Shown piece after piece: positions 8,493-16,602 of a stretch of DNA of 55,827 bases (positions are counted from its first letter, which is position 1; every line of letters begins with the position of its first letter). The stretch is from Candidatus Nitrosopumilus sp. GTDB taxonomy: Archaea; Thermoproteota; Nitrososphaeria; Nitrososphaerales; Nitrosopumilaceae. The DNA lies in NCBI GenBank assembly GCA_020431995.1, contig JAGQHE010000010.1, forward strand, positions 1 through 55,827. Reading direction: 5' to 3'. The position numbers were made by a program, and so were the translations under genes. The notes beneath the pieces are model-generated. The model did not search any database. It saw only the letters and a list, made by a program, of their open reading frames with translations, and was not told where the DNA came from.

Positions 8493-9338
8493 TTATCCGT
8501 ACGATTCATATTTGACTTCGAAGCTACCGTCTTCTCGCTTATCATGTTCTGTGGCAAACCCTTTTGGCTTTAAGAAGTCCATGACACCATCAATTGTTCC
8601 TTGCCAGCCACACACATAGAACATTGTGTTTTCTTTAGTAATCTTGTCCCCGATCAATTCCTCCAACGGAGACATCCCGCTCTCTCTTGGTCTTAGAAAA
8701 GTTTCAACTCTTCCCACTTGACCCGACCATGATCTGTTAAACCATTCCTGTGGCCTACTTATTGCAGCTCTATATTTGAAATTCCACTCACTCTTACCTC
8801 TCTTCTCACTTTCATACTCTAAATTAGTTAGTAGGTCTTTGTAACTTAATTCATCCACATAACTTGCTCCATGTAACACGATAATTTCTCGTTTGTCTCC
8901 GGAATCATGAAGGTGCTGTGCATAGCTTACAAATGGGGCAAGGCCTGTACCGCCACCAATACAAACAATTCTCCTATTATCCTTTTCACCGTTTGGCAGT
9001 TCCTCGTTAATCAATAAAGCTCTACCTGTAGGCTTTAACCAAAGAATTTCATCCCCTTCTTTTGCATTAAATATCTGCGTAGTTAATCTACCTGGAAGTG
9101 GTTTTCTTACCCATCTTATTACTAACTCGACGTATTCTCTATTTTCTGGATGCGATGCAATAGAATAAGCCCGTCTCACAATTTTACCTCCCTCTAAAGG
9201 ATTTGGTAATCCTAATGTGATGAACTGACCTGCTTTATATTCAGGAACAGGGCCGTCTTTTGGAACCAACCTAAGAATTACAAGATCTTCCTTTAACAAT
9301 TGAACATAAGTAATTGTCGCTTTGTTATCTACCACCAT
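8493..9338 (-). CDS. Ferredoxin-NADP reductase-like FAD/NAD(P) flavoprotein (paralogue 1)
   Basis: 281 residues in the FNR fold. The FAD-binding beta-barrel carries RRAYSIAS near 55-62 and a glycine-rich GQFITLGLP strand. The NAD(P) domain carries CIGGGTGLAPF near 126-136, and the C-terminal YVCGWQGTIDGVMDFL helps place the nicotinamide. The protein ends in an aromatic tail (KYESYG). It probably passes electrons between NAD(P)H and ferredoxin or another one-electron carrier. A close paralogue with the same tail is encoded on the same strand about 12 kb away. Complex I here lacks the NADH module, so these flavoproteins are candidates for linking NAD(P)H to ferredoxin (inference). Confidence 0.85.
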   Translation of the reverse strand: MVVDNKATITYVQLLKEDLVILRLVPKDGPVPEYKAGQFITLGLPNPLEGGKIVRRAYSIASHPENREYVELVIRWVRKPLPGRLTTQIFNAKEGDEILWLKPTGRALLINEELPNGEKDNRRIVCIGGGTGLAPFVSYAQHLHDSGDKREIIVLHGASYVDELSYKDLLTNLEYESEKRGKSEWNFKYRAAISRPQEWFNRSWSGQVGRVETFLRPRESGMSPLEELIGDKITKENTMFYVCGWQGTIDGVMDFLKPKGFATEHDKREDGSFEVKYESYG

Positions 9339-9463
9339 AACGATTGAATCAGTATTTACACGGTTAAATATATTGTGTTAATTTCATAACCCGATTTCAT
9401 TTTGTACCGCTAAACGTTAATAACCAATTTGAAAAACGTATTTCGATCAGAATTCTGATAATT

Positions 9464-9537
9464 GGGCCGGTCGTCTAGTCTGGTAGGATAGGTGCATGGC
9501 ATGCATCGGATCAAGGGTTCAAATCCCTTCCGGTCCA
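9464..9537 (+). tRNA. tRNA-Ala (GGC anticodon)
   Basis: A full cloverleaf folds by eye: acceptor GGGCCGG/CCGGTCC with the G3:U70 wobble that identifies alanine tRNAs, anticodon stem GGTGC/GCATC with loop ATGGCAT (GGC), and T-stem AAGGG/CCCTT around TTCAAAT. The discriminator is A and no CCA is encoded. The last 19 nt overlap, in antisense, the 3' end of the HEAT-repeat gene. Confidence 0.96.
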
Positions 9538-10073
9538 CTTTTTCTTAATTTGGAAATCATTTTTTTGATTTCATGATCTTTTTCTTTAAGAATTTGCTTA
9601 GTTTGTTTTTCTGAAATTAAAATATCCAGTTCAATAATTGCTTGAAGTGCACTTTTCCTTACATCTATATTTGAATCTGAAAGTGAATTCAGAAAAATCT
9701 CTTCAGCTTCTTGAGCTCTGAGATGGCCTAGTGCACCAAGTGCGCATGATCTAACTATAGCGCGTTCATCTTTCACGAGTTTCATTATCTCCGGAATCGA
9801 TGATCCCTCATTTCTATTTGCCAGCACTAGTGATGTATACCCTCTAATGTTTTCACTTGTAGAATTCAAATTCTTGATTAAAATCTCCAAAATGCTGTTT
9901 TTATTTAATAGGAGTGAACTAAACGCTTCTCCTCTTACCTGAATATCGTCATCATTCAACCTCGAGATTATCTTTTCTAAAACCACTGGATCGTCTGTTT
10001 GTTCAAGGGTTTCTAAAATTTTGATTTTTTCTATACTCTCGCCTGCCTCTAAAATTTTTAAAATATCTTCCAA
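9519..10073 (-). CDS. HEAT-repeat (PBS-lyase type) protein
   Basis: 184 residues from a TTG start, made of about five tandem helical repeats of about 31 residues. Recurring patterns are D-D-x-x-V-R-x-E-A and E-R-A-I-V-R-S-C-A-L-G-A-L-G-H-L, which define a short alpha-solenoid. Such proteins are usually scaffolds for protein interactions; the partner is unknown. The coding end is odd: the stop codon and the last residues (SGPEGI) are read from the antisense of the tRNA-Ala T-arm and acceptor, so the gene terminates inside a tRNA gene. A TATA-like TAATATTA lies about 31 nt before the start. Confidence 0.75.
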   Translation of the reverse strand: MEDILKILEAGESIEKIKILETLEQTDDPVVLEKIISRLNDDDIQVRGEAFSSLLLNKNSILEILIKNLNSTSENIRGYTSLVLANRNEGSSIPEIMKLVKDERAIVRSCALGALGHLRAQEAEEIFLNSLSDSNIDVRKSALQAIIELDILISEKQTKQILKEKDHEIKKMISKLRKSGPEGI

Positions 10074-10158
10074 GTTCTGAAGAAATTCCTTTTCCTAGGT
10101 TAATATTAGTTCAAATCTTTCTAATTCTTTCTATTTAATTCAGTAAATCTCTCCTAGC

Positions 10159-10166
10159 TTTAAATT
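10159..10166 (+). promoter_or_regulatory. TATA box of alba
   Basis: TTTAAATT centred 26 nt before the alba ATG, the spacing for a leaderless transcript. A second AT-rich run (TTAAATAA) lies closer, about 14 nt from the ATG, and is too near to be the TATA box. Confidence 0.6.
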
Positions 10167-10188
10167 ATCGTTAAATAAGAAATGCAAC

Positions 10189-10476
10189 ATGTCAAATGAA
10201 ACCAGAGATACCGTATTCATTGGTAAGAAACCATTGATGGCATATGTGACATCAGCGCTAATTCAATTGGCAAACTTACCTTCAGTCAACATCAAAGCTA
10301 GAGGACTCAGCATAGGTCGTGCTGTGGATGTAGCTCAAATCATTGCAAGAAAAACAGAAAATGCAGGCTACTCTATCGGAGAAATCAAAATTGGCTCAGA
10401 ATCACTAGAGTCACAAGACGGTAGAACTAGAAATGTTTCAACAATAGAAATTGAAGTAAAGAGAGTTACATCTTAA
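10189..10476 (+). CDS. albA: Chromatin protein Alba
   Basis: A 95-residue DNA/RNA-binding protein of archaeal chromatin, forming dimers that coat nucleic acid. Recognisable features are VFIGKKPLMAYVTSAL at the start, with the conserved lysine whose acetylation affects DNA binding in crenarchaea, then KARGLSIGRAVDVAQI and the C-terminal strand TIEIEVKRV. Length matches the family (90-100). It stands alone, transcribed from its own TATA box as a leaderless message, divergent from the HEAT-repeat gene. Confidence 0.95.
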   Translation: MSNETRDTVFIGKKPLMAYVTSALIQLANLPSVNIKARGLSIGRAVDVAQIIARKTENAGYSIGEIKIGSESLESQDGRTRNVSTIEIEVKRVTS

Positions 10477-10502
10477 CCGTACTTTACTTGAAATTTTTTA
10501 TT

Positions 10503-11369
10503 TTACTCACTTTTTGAAAGTCCGTATTGTTTTTCCATTTTTCTAAACTTTGGTAATTCTACTAGATCATTAAACTGATCAAAATCAACAATTTTCTGTT
10601 TAAGTTTTGCAGTAGTTCCAGTCTTCTTTAATTCTCTTAAAATACTCATTGTAGCAAATGTATTTGCAAATAATACTGAAAGTGGATATAGTATTATACT
10701 GAATCCAATTTTGTTTAACGTTTCAGAAGAAGCCAATGGTGTGGCTCCACCTTCTATCATGTTTGCAACAAGAGGCGCTCTGATTGATTTTCCAATTGTT
10801 CTCATTTCTTCTATTGATCTAGGTGCCTCAATGAATATAGCGTCTGCACCTGTTTTTTTGTTTTTTATTCCTCGTTCAATCGCTGCATCTAATCCCTCTG
10901 TAGCTCTTGCGTCTGTTCTAGCAACAATGATGAAATTTTTATTTTCCCGTGCATCAATCGCTGCACCTAGTTTTTCAGTGTATTCTTCTTGTGAAATCAC
11001 TTCTTTTCCTTCCATATGACCGCATCTCTTAGGCCATCTCTGATCTTCAAGAAAAATACCAGAAGCTCCTGCAGACTCCAGTTCTTTTACTAATTTCCAA
11101 ATACTTAGCGCATTTCCATAACCTGTATCAGAATCAACAATTACTGGAACTGAAACTGCTCTGCATATTCTTCTTGCATTGTCTACTGTTTCAGCTGCAC
11201 CGATGAACCCATAATCTGGCATTCCAAATAATGCTGCAGAAGTTCCATAACCCGTTTGAAACATTGCATTAAAGCCAACTTTTTCTGCAATTTTAGCACC
11301 GATAGCATCATAGATTCCAGGAATGACAAGAGGTTTATTTGATTTTAACATCCTGCGTAAATTTTTCAT
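10503..11369 (-). CDS. Isocitrate lyase/PEP mutase superfamily enzyme
   Basis: 288 residues forming the TIM-barrel of the family that cleaves or rearranges C-C or P-C bonds of small carboxylic acids. The catalytic loop reads RCGHMEGK near 118-125, closer to the KKCGH of (methyl)isocitrate lyases than to the EDK loop of PEP mutase. VDSDTGYGNA near 80-88 and FLEDQRWPKRCGH hold the metal ligands. Likely substrates are 2-methylisocitrate, oxaloacetate or dimethylmalate; these cannot be separated by eye. At 288 residues it is too short for a classical glyoxylate-cycle isocitrate lyase. It follows its own TATA box and lies downstream of an MFS transporter and a PadR regulator. Confidence 0.8.
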   Translation of the reverse strand: MKNLRRMLKSNKPLVIPGIYDAIGAKIAEKVGFNAMFQTGYGTSAALFGMPDYGFIGAAETVDNARRICRAVSVPVIVDSDTGYGNALSIWKLVKELESAGASGIFLEDQRWPKRCGHMEGKEVISQEEYTEKLGAAIDARENKNFIIVARTDARATEGLDAAIERGIKNKKTGADAIFIEAPRSIEEMRTIGKSIRAPLVANMIEGGATPLASSETLNKIGFSIILYPLSVLFANTFATMSILRELKKTGTTAKLKQKIVDFDQFNDLVELPKFRKMEKQYGLSKSE

Positions 11370-11388
11370 GAATTTGTTCTCTCGATGA

Positions 11389-11396
11389 ATTATTTA
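11389..11396 (-). promoter_or_regulatory. TATA box of the isocitrate lyase family gene
   Basis: Minus-strand TAAATAAT centred about 24 nt before the ATG, consistent with a leaderless transcript. Confidence 0.55.
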
Positions 11397-11412
11397 TGAT
11401 TTTAAAATAGTA

Positions 11413-12702
11413 TCATAAGGTAATGTCTGCATCTCTTGTCTCTGGATTAATCTTAGCTCCAATCAAAACAATCAGCGAGCCAATAATTACATTAATTCCA
11501 AGTAAAATTGGCACTAATTCTGTATTCTTTGATAGTATTGTTACTGCAATCAGAGGTGCCCATGATCCGAAAATCAACCCACCATTATAGATAAAACCGC
11601 TTGCACTGTTTCTGACTTCAGTTGGAAATCTTTCCGACAAAAATGCGGGAATTGGTCCAAAACCTGTAGTCGCAACAACAATCAAAATTACCGTGTATAC
11701 TGCCCTCTCATATGCGGATTCTGCATAGTATAACCCATAAAATGTTGGGATTGCAACAATCATTGCAGCTATTGCAAAAAATGCAATTGTATTTCGCCTT
11801 CCAATCTTTTGACTAAGGTAACCGGTAAAGATTTGACCAAACAAAGATGTGGTAGTTCCTACAATCATCAGTACCGAAACTTCAGATTTTTCAATTTCAA
11901 CATAATTTTGTAAAAATGTTGGATAAAACCCAATTGATGTATAATATGCATACATGAGTCCTGTCATTAAAATTAAAGAGAAAAAGAATTTTTTTCTTCC
12001 ATCTTTACTAGACAGAAGTTTTTTTAATGGCGATTTTTCAGTTTTCCTTTGTTTTTGTTTTGCAAGCCATACTTGCGACTCATTCATTCTAAATCTGACA
12101 AATAATGCAACAAGTCCTGGAATTATTCCTGTAAAGAACATTATTCGCCAACCCGTCTCTACAAATTGCTCATCTGGAAATACATAAACCGCTCCAAAAA
12201 ACACAACTGATGCAACTACAAAACCAAAATTAAATCCACTTTGCAAAAACCCAGAAAGAATGCCTCTCTTTTCTTTTGGCACTGTTTCCATTGTGATTAC
12301 AGCTCCACTGCCCCACTCCCCACCAGCAAAGAATCCCTGCATTAATCGTAAGCCAATTAACAAAATTGGTGCCATAAATCCAACCATCTGCCATGTAGGT
12401 AACAGTCCTGTTGCAAACGTTGCACCAGAAAACCCCATGATTGTGATGATCATTGCTTTTCTTCTTCCGTGCTTATCTCCAAAATTCCCAAAAAACGCAC
12501 CACCAAATGGCCGCATAATCAATGTAATAATATAGGCTGCAAATGTTGCTAAGAGTGAAAACGTTGGGTCTTCAGCAGGAAAAAATAGCATGCTGATTAA
12601 TGGAATAACTAACAACATCAAAACTAGATCATAACCATCAAGTGACCACCCAAGCCATGAACCAAAAACTATGGATTTTTGCTCTTTGGTAAGTGTTCCC
12701 AT
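11413..12702 (-). CDS. MFS transporter, metabolite:H+ symporter type
   Basis: 429 residues with about 12 hydrophobic helices. The N-terminus has the LGWSLDGYDLVLM signature of the sialate/shikimate/alpha-ketoglutarate-type symporters. The loop 2-3 motif is NFGDKHGRRKAM, and RLMQGFFAGGEWGSGAV is typical of the MHS subfamily; a second loop motif, QKIGRRNTI, lies in the C-half. Such carriers import small organic acids or related metabolites with protons. The neighbouring lyase-family gene (43 nt downstream, same strand) and PadR gene (upstream) suggest a small regulated module for one organic acid, which is inference. Confidence 0.87.
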   Translation of the reverse strand: MGTLTKEQKSIVFGSWLGWSLDGYDLVLMLLVIPLISMLFFPAEDPTFSLLATFAAYIITLIMRPFGGAFFGNFGDKHGRRKAMIITIMGFSGATFATGLLPTWQMVGFMAPILLIGLRLMQGFFAGGEWGSGAVITMETVPKEKRGILSGFLQSGFNFGFVVASVVFFGAVYVFPDEQFVETGWRIMFFTGIIPGLVALFVRFRMNESQVWLAKQKQRKTEKSPLKKLLSSKDGRKKFFFSLILMTGLMYAYYTSIGFYPTFLQNYVEIEKSEVSVLMIVGTTTSLFGQIFTGYLSQKIGRRNTIAFFAIAAMIVAIPTFYGLYYAESAYERAVYTVILIVVATTGFGPIPAFLSERFPTEVRNSASGFIYNGGLIFGSWAPLIAVTILSKNTELVPILLGINVIIGSLIVLIGAKINPETRDADITL

Positions 12703-12743
12703 GACAATTCTAAAAACTAGATTAATTTCTACTTTTCAAAAAA

Positions 12744-13253
12744 TTATTCTATTCTGATCTCTCTTTCTTTCTTCTCTGAGTCACCTTCATCTATTTTCTT
12801 TAGTTCGTCTTGAAGAAATTTTCTATATTTCTCAGTTTCTTCATGAGTCATGTTTGATATGTTTGAGCTAAGAATTGATCCCATGGTGGAAATCTTCTCT
12901 AATAAATCTAATACAACAAACCTGCCGACATTTCCTAGTCTAAAAAGAACATCTAATTGCTTTTTTATGACATCATTGACTTTGTCAATATCTTGCGCAG
13001 TCTCAATTCCTTTTTTTGTAATCTGGTACCTTCCGTCTTTTGTTTCCTCAATCAGTTTTTCATCTAACAACCTTCCCAGTAACGGATAGATCAATCCCGG
13101 AGATGGCTTCCATATCCCATTACTTTGCTCTGATGCATAATTGATGATTTCTATACCTGTATGAGGTTTCTTTTGAAGTAGTTCTAAAATAAAATATCGT
13201 GAAAAACCTCTTGGAACTGAGCTTCCTACTCTTTGAAACCATTCTGAAATCAT
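12744..13253 (-). CDS. PadR family transcriptional regulator
   Basis: About 169 residues. The winged helix-turn-helix lies in the first 85, with PadR-typical SRYFILELLQKKPHTGIEI, GLIYPLLGRLLDEKLIEE and the wing DGRYQITKKG. A helical C-terminal part follows for dimerisation. The ATG at 13253 is preferred over a GTG one codon upstream, because a TATA box lies 27 nt before it. Two ACTAGT-centred palindromes sit between that TATA box and the start codon, which is where a self-repressing PadR dimer would block transcription. The regulated genes probably include the MFS transporter next door, and possibly the divergent sdh operon (inference). Confidence 0.85.
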   Translation of the reverse strand: MISEWFQRVGSSVPRGFSRYFILELLQKKPHTGIEIINYASEQSNGIWKPSPGLIYPLLGRLLDEKLIEETKDGRYQITKKGIETAQDIDKVNDVIKKQLDVLFRLGNVGRFVVLDLLEKISTMGSILSSNISNMTHEETEKYRKFLQDELKKIDEGDSEKKEREIRIE

Positions 13254-13276
13254 CACTAGTGATATTACTAGTGATA
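13253..13276. promoter_or_regulatory. Tandem palindromic operator, candidate PadR autoregulatory site
   Basis: Two near-identical 10-bp palindromes, TCACTAGTGA and TTACTAGTGA, have ACTAGT cores 12 bp apart. They lie between the PadR TATA box and its start codon and touch the first codon. Position and symmetry suit repression of leaderless padR by dimers bound side by side. Confidence 0.5.
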
Positions 13277-13284
13277 TATTTAAA
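13277..13284 (-). promoter_or_regulatory. TATA box of the PadR gene
   Basis: Minus-strand TTTAAATA centred about 27 nt before the preferred ATG; the operator palindromes lie directly downstream. Confidence 0.55.
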
Positions 13285-13314
13285 TATTCTGATACATGTC
13301 TGACAATTACTACA

Positions 13315-13322
13315 TATTTATC
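13315..13322 (+). promoter_or_regulatory. TATA box of the sdhACDB operon
   Basis: TATTTATC centred about 29 nt before the sdhA ATG. It is separate from the padR promoter, although both lie in the same 94-nt divergent region. Confidence 0.5.
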
Positions 13323-13347
13323 TCGCCTAGAGCAAGTTTGACTAACG

Positions 13348-15060
13348 ATGGTAGAATCTATAGAATTTGATTTGATAATCTGTGGATCTGGCCTTGCTGG
13401 ACTTAGAGCAGCAATAGCAGCTGCAAAAAAGGGATCTCATCTCAAAATCGGTGTTGTCTCAAAAGTACAGGTAATGCGTTCGCATTCTGTTTCAGCGGAA
13501 GGAGGAACAGCGGCAGTACTTTTTGAGGAGGAAGGAGATACAATTGAATCGCATGTTTATGACACTGTAAAAGGAAGTGATTTTCTTGCAGATCAAGATG
13601 TTGCTGAACGTCTCTGTGTTGAAATGCCTCAAGAAATCCATCAATTAGATCATTGGGGGATGCCCTGGTCTAGAAGGCCAAGTGGAAGAATAGATCAACG
13701 AAACTTTGGTGGCTATAGTTTTCCTAGAGCAACATATGCATCAGATAAAGTTGGTTTCTTTGAAATGCAAACTCTGTATGATACATGTCAAAAATTTGAA
13801 AATATTGAATATCTTAACGAATGGTTTGTAACCTCAATCATTCATGATGGAAAAAAATTCATGGGTGTTACTGCAATAGAATTATCGTCTGGCACATTTT
13901 ATACCATTAAAGGAAAGTCACTCATCATTGCTACTGGCGGTGCAGGAAGACTGTACAGCTTTTCAACTTATGCCTTGTCATCAACTCCTGATGGTTTGGA
14001 TATGGGATTACGTGCTGGTATGGCATTAAAGGATATGGAGTTTGTACAATTCCATCCAACAGGAATCCTGCCATCTGGAATTCTGATTACTGAAGGTGCA
14101 AGAGGAGAGGGCGGCTATCTTCTTAACAATAAAGGTGAACGATTTATGAAAACATATGCTGCTGGTAAAATGGAGTTAGCTCCTCGTGATATTGTATCTA
14201 GATCAATCATGACTGAAATTTTGGAGGGCCGCGGATTCAAACATGAGACTGGTGTTGATTGCATGAAACTTGATTTAAGGCATCTTGGAGATGAAAAAAT
14301 CAAAGAAAAATTGGGTGGTATTAGAGAAATATCTATAAAATTCTCTGGCATAGATCCAGCTGACGATTTACTTGACATTAGACCTGTTTGTCATTATATG
14401 ATGGGTGGACTTCATACAAACATTGATGGTGCAACTGAAATTCAGGGTGTATGGGCTGCCGGTGAGGCTGCGTGCAATAGCGTTCATGGCTCAAACCGTT
14501 TAGGCGCAAATTCTACCTCTGAATGCATCGTTTGGGGCAAAATCACAGGCGAATTAGCAGCTGAATACGCTATAAATAATACCTCATCAAATCCTTGGCC
14601 GCATCACTTGGTTGCGGCAGAAGAGAAGAGAATCTATGATGGGATATTTAGAGGGAATGGCGATGTCAATCCATATGAAATTAGGCAACAGCTGACTGAC
14701 ACCATGAATGAAAAAGCATATGTCTATAGAAATGAAACCAATCTTATCGAAGGTCTTAAAAAAATTCGTGAGCTAAAGAAACAAACTTGGAAACATGTAG
14801 ATGACAAAGCAAAAGAGTACAATACCAACTTTTCAAACGTGATGGAACTTGATTCTATGTTCAGAGTGGCAGAAATTGTGCTGCTTGGCGCAATCAATAG
14901 AAAGGAATCCCGTGGGGCACATGCAAGGACAGATTATACTAAACGTGATGATGCAAACTTTTTACATCATACGCTTGCTTACTATGATCTAAATGAACCG
15001 ATCATGAAAACACATCCAGTAACAATAACAAAATATCAACCGGTGGAGAGAAAGTACTAG
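13348..15060 (+). CDS. sdhA: Succinate dehydrogenase/fumarate reductase flavoprotein subunit
   Basis: 570 residues, catalytic subunit of complex II, which oxidises succinate to fumarate with FAD. Seen: dinucleotide fold ICGSGLAGLRAAIAAA at the N-terminus; the histidine that carries covalent FAD in MRSHSVSAEGG near residue 45; active-site FHPTGILPSG and ITEGARGEGG near 237-255; and HGSNRLGANSTSECIVWG near 377. Length is normal for the family. It heads a compact + strand operon A-C-D-B. Membership with two cytochrome b-type subunits and a three-cluster iron-sulfur subunit indicates a quinone-linked enzyme. Confidence 0.96.
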   Translation: MVESIEFDLIICGSGLAGLRAAIAAAKKGSHLKIGVVSKVQVMRSHSVSAEGGTAAVLFEEEGDTIESHVYDTVKGSDFLADQDVAERLCVEMPQEIHQLDHWGMPWSRRPSGRIDQRNFGGYSFPRATYASDKVGFFEMQTLYDTCQKFENIEYLNEWFVTSIIHDGKKFMGVTAIELSSGTFYTIKGKSLIIATGGAGRLYSFSTYALSSTPDGLDMGLRAGMALKDMEFVQFHPTGILPSGILITEGARGEGGYLLNNKGERFMKTYAAGKMELAPRDIVSRSIMTEILEGRGFKHETGVDCMKLDLRHLGDEKIKEKLGGIREISIKFSGIDPADDLLDIRPVCHYMMGGLHTNIDGATEIQGVWAAGEAACNSVHGSNRLGANSTSECIVWGKITGELAAEYAINNTSSNPWPHHLVAAEEKRIYDGIFRGNGDVNPYEIRQQLTDTMNEKAYVYRNETNLIEGLKKIRELKKQTWKHVDDKAKEYNTNFSNVMELDSMFRVAEIVLLGAINRKESRGAHARTDYTKRDDANFLHHTLAYYDLNEPIMKTHPVTITKYQPVERKY

Positions 15061-15492
15061 ATGACTCAAGACGAACACAAAGAAGGAATCAAAGGAATGG
15101 TGAATCCCAGTCGATATGGAATTGAACGTTTTGCATATTGGTTAATGCGATTAACTGGATTAGGATTGCTAGCCTATTTCATTGGCCATATTTATGAAAC
15201 AAGTAATATTCTAAGAGGACAAGTAGGATGGAATGAATTTCTTGAGTTAACCCAAACCACTGAGGGACACGCAATTTTGGCCATAGTTATTGCAATGTGT
15301 GTATTTCATACTGTTAATGGTGTTAGAGTGATGTTGGGACATGGAGGAATTGGCGTAGGAAAACCTGCACGACCTGATTACCCATATGAACCGGCATCAC
15401 AAAATTACAGACACAAAATAGGAATTTATTCGGCAATTGTTCTTGCAGCAATTGCAATGATGTATGGTCTAGCGGTAATGTTTGGTGAGTGA
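15061..15492 (+). CDS. sdhC: Succinate dehydrogenase cytochrome b subunit C
   Basis: 143 residues with three hydrophobic helices. The first contains RLTGLGLLAYFIGHIYETS, whose histidine is a likely haem ligand; the second has MCVFHTVNGVRVMLGH, the HxxNGxR pattern of SdhC proteins; the third is near the C-terminus. It anchors the SdhAB arm in the membrane and helps form the quinone site. The start codon follows the sdhA stop directly. The end overlaps sdhD if the upstream start of sdhD is used. Confidence 0.9.
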   Translation: MTQDEHKEGIKGMVNPSRYGIERFAYWLMRLTGLGLLAYFIGHIYETSNILRGQVGWNEFLELTQTTEGHAILAIVIAMCVFHTVNGVRVMLGHGGIGVGKPARPDYPYEPASQNYRHKIGIYSAIVLAAIAMMYGLAVMFGE

Positions 15493-15493
15493 T

Positions 15494-15838
15494 ATGAGGG
15501 AAAGTACAATTATGAAGATCCACTATGGCACTGCATTAGCTGCAGTCGCATTAGTGGCAGTTCATATTTTAATGCGTCTCACACAGGGATTTGCAGAATC
15601 CTTAGAGTATGACAGCGTTCTTGCCAACTACAAATTTATTCCATATGCTGCAATGCTGGAATTGATTCTCATTTTGCTTGCTGTTCATGGATTTAACGGA
15701 TTGAGAGTAATTCTATTGGAATTAAAACAAGGAAGAACATATGAAAAAGCTGTTTCTTATGGGTGTCTTGCAGCAATGGTTGCATTAATAGCATATGGTT
15801 CAAGAACAATTATTATGACCAATATGGGGATGACTTAG
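15494..15838 (+). CDS. sdhD: Succinate dehydrogenase membrane anchor subunit D
   Basis: About 114 residues with three hydrophobic helices. AAVALVAVHILMRL and LILLAVHGFNGLRVILLE each carry a histidine suitable for haem or quinone contact, and the second repeats the HxxNGxR pattern of SdhC. The ATG 2 nt after the sdhC stop is preferred; TTG at 15482 and GTG at 15485 would give 3-4 extra residues and an overlap with sdhC. The stop is 2 nt before the sdhB ATG, so translation is probably coupled through the operon. Confidence 0.87.
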   Translation: MRESTIMKIHYGTALAAVALVAVHILMRLTQGFAESLEYDSVLANYKFIPYAAMLELILILLAVHGFNGLRVILLELKQGRTYEKAVSYGCLAAMVALIAYGSRTIIMTNMGMT

Positions 15839-15840
15839 GA

Positions 15841-16602
15841 ATGACTCAAGTATCTCGCATTACAGACGAACAAACGCCAACTTCCACATCCAGCACAATC
15901 CTTCTAAGAATTTCAAAATTCAATCCTGAGCATGATGACTCCGGTAGATTTATGGAGTTTACCATTCCTTATGAGAAATGGACTACCGTCTTAGAAGCAA
16001 TTCTTGATGTGAAAAAACACTTTGATCATTCGGTAGCTGTTAGATATTCTTGTAGACAAGCTACGTGTGGCTCATGTGGTATGATAATCAACGGAAAACC
16101 AAGACTGGCATGTTTTACAAAAATCAGCGAACTAAACTCCAATGTCGTTACGGTTGAGCCTATGAATAATTTTCCAATTATTCGTGACTTGGCAGTTAAA
16201 TTTGAAAGATTGTTTAACACTCATCAAAAAATTAAACCCTATCTGATACGAGACGATTCAGAGCTAGAATCTGACGAAAAAGAATTTCTACAGTCTCCTG
16301 AAGAAGTAGAACAATACATCCAATTTGCTAATTGTATCAAATGTGGTCTATGTAATTCGGCGTGTCCTACAATGGCAACTGATTCTTCTTTTGTTGGGCC
16401 TCAAGCGCTAGCCCAAGCATATCGATACGTTGCAGATAGTAGAGATAAAGGAAAAGACTCTAGACTAAAAATCATTGATGATTCTCATGGGATCTGGCGA
16501 TGTCATTTTGCTGGTTCTTGTAGCCAAGTATGTCCAAAAGGCGTTGATCCGGCAATGGGAATTCAATTACTACGTGGATATCTACTTGGTTTTAGGGGTT
16601 AG
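15841..16602 (+). CDS. sdhB: Succinate dehydrogenase iron-sulfur subunit
   Basis: About 253 residues that carry electrons from FAD to the membrane subunits. All three clusters are visible: 2Fe-2S ligands in CRQATCGSC and the downstream cysteine of RLAC (near 71-91), 4Fe-4S in CIKCGLCNSACP near 165, and the 3Fe-4S-type CHFAGSCSQVCP near 221. The ATG just after the sdhD stop is chosen; upstream in-frame codons would overlap sdhD and add unrelated sequence. The 3' end overlaps the convergent DUF59 gene by 4 nt at a G/C hairpin. Confidence 0.95.
   Translation: MTQVSRITDEQTPTSTSSTILLRISKFNPEHDDSGRFMEFTIPYEKWTTVLEAILDVKKHFDHSVAVRYSCRQATCGSCGMIINGKPRLACFTKISELNSNVVTVEPMNNFPIIRDLAVKFERLFNTHQKIKPYLIRDDSELESDEKEFLQSPEEVEQYIQFANCIKCGLCNSACPTMATDSSFVGPQALAQAYRYVADSRDKGKDSRLKIIDDSHGIWRCHFAGSCSQVCPKGVDPAMGIQLLRGYLLGFRG

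Noticed and set aside
15763-15840. Upstream start for sdhB inside sdhD
   Set aside because: It would overlap sdhD by 76 nt and add a sequence without similarity to SdhB; the ATG right after the sdhD stop is far better.
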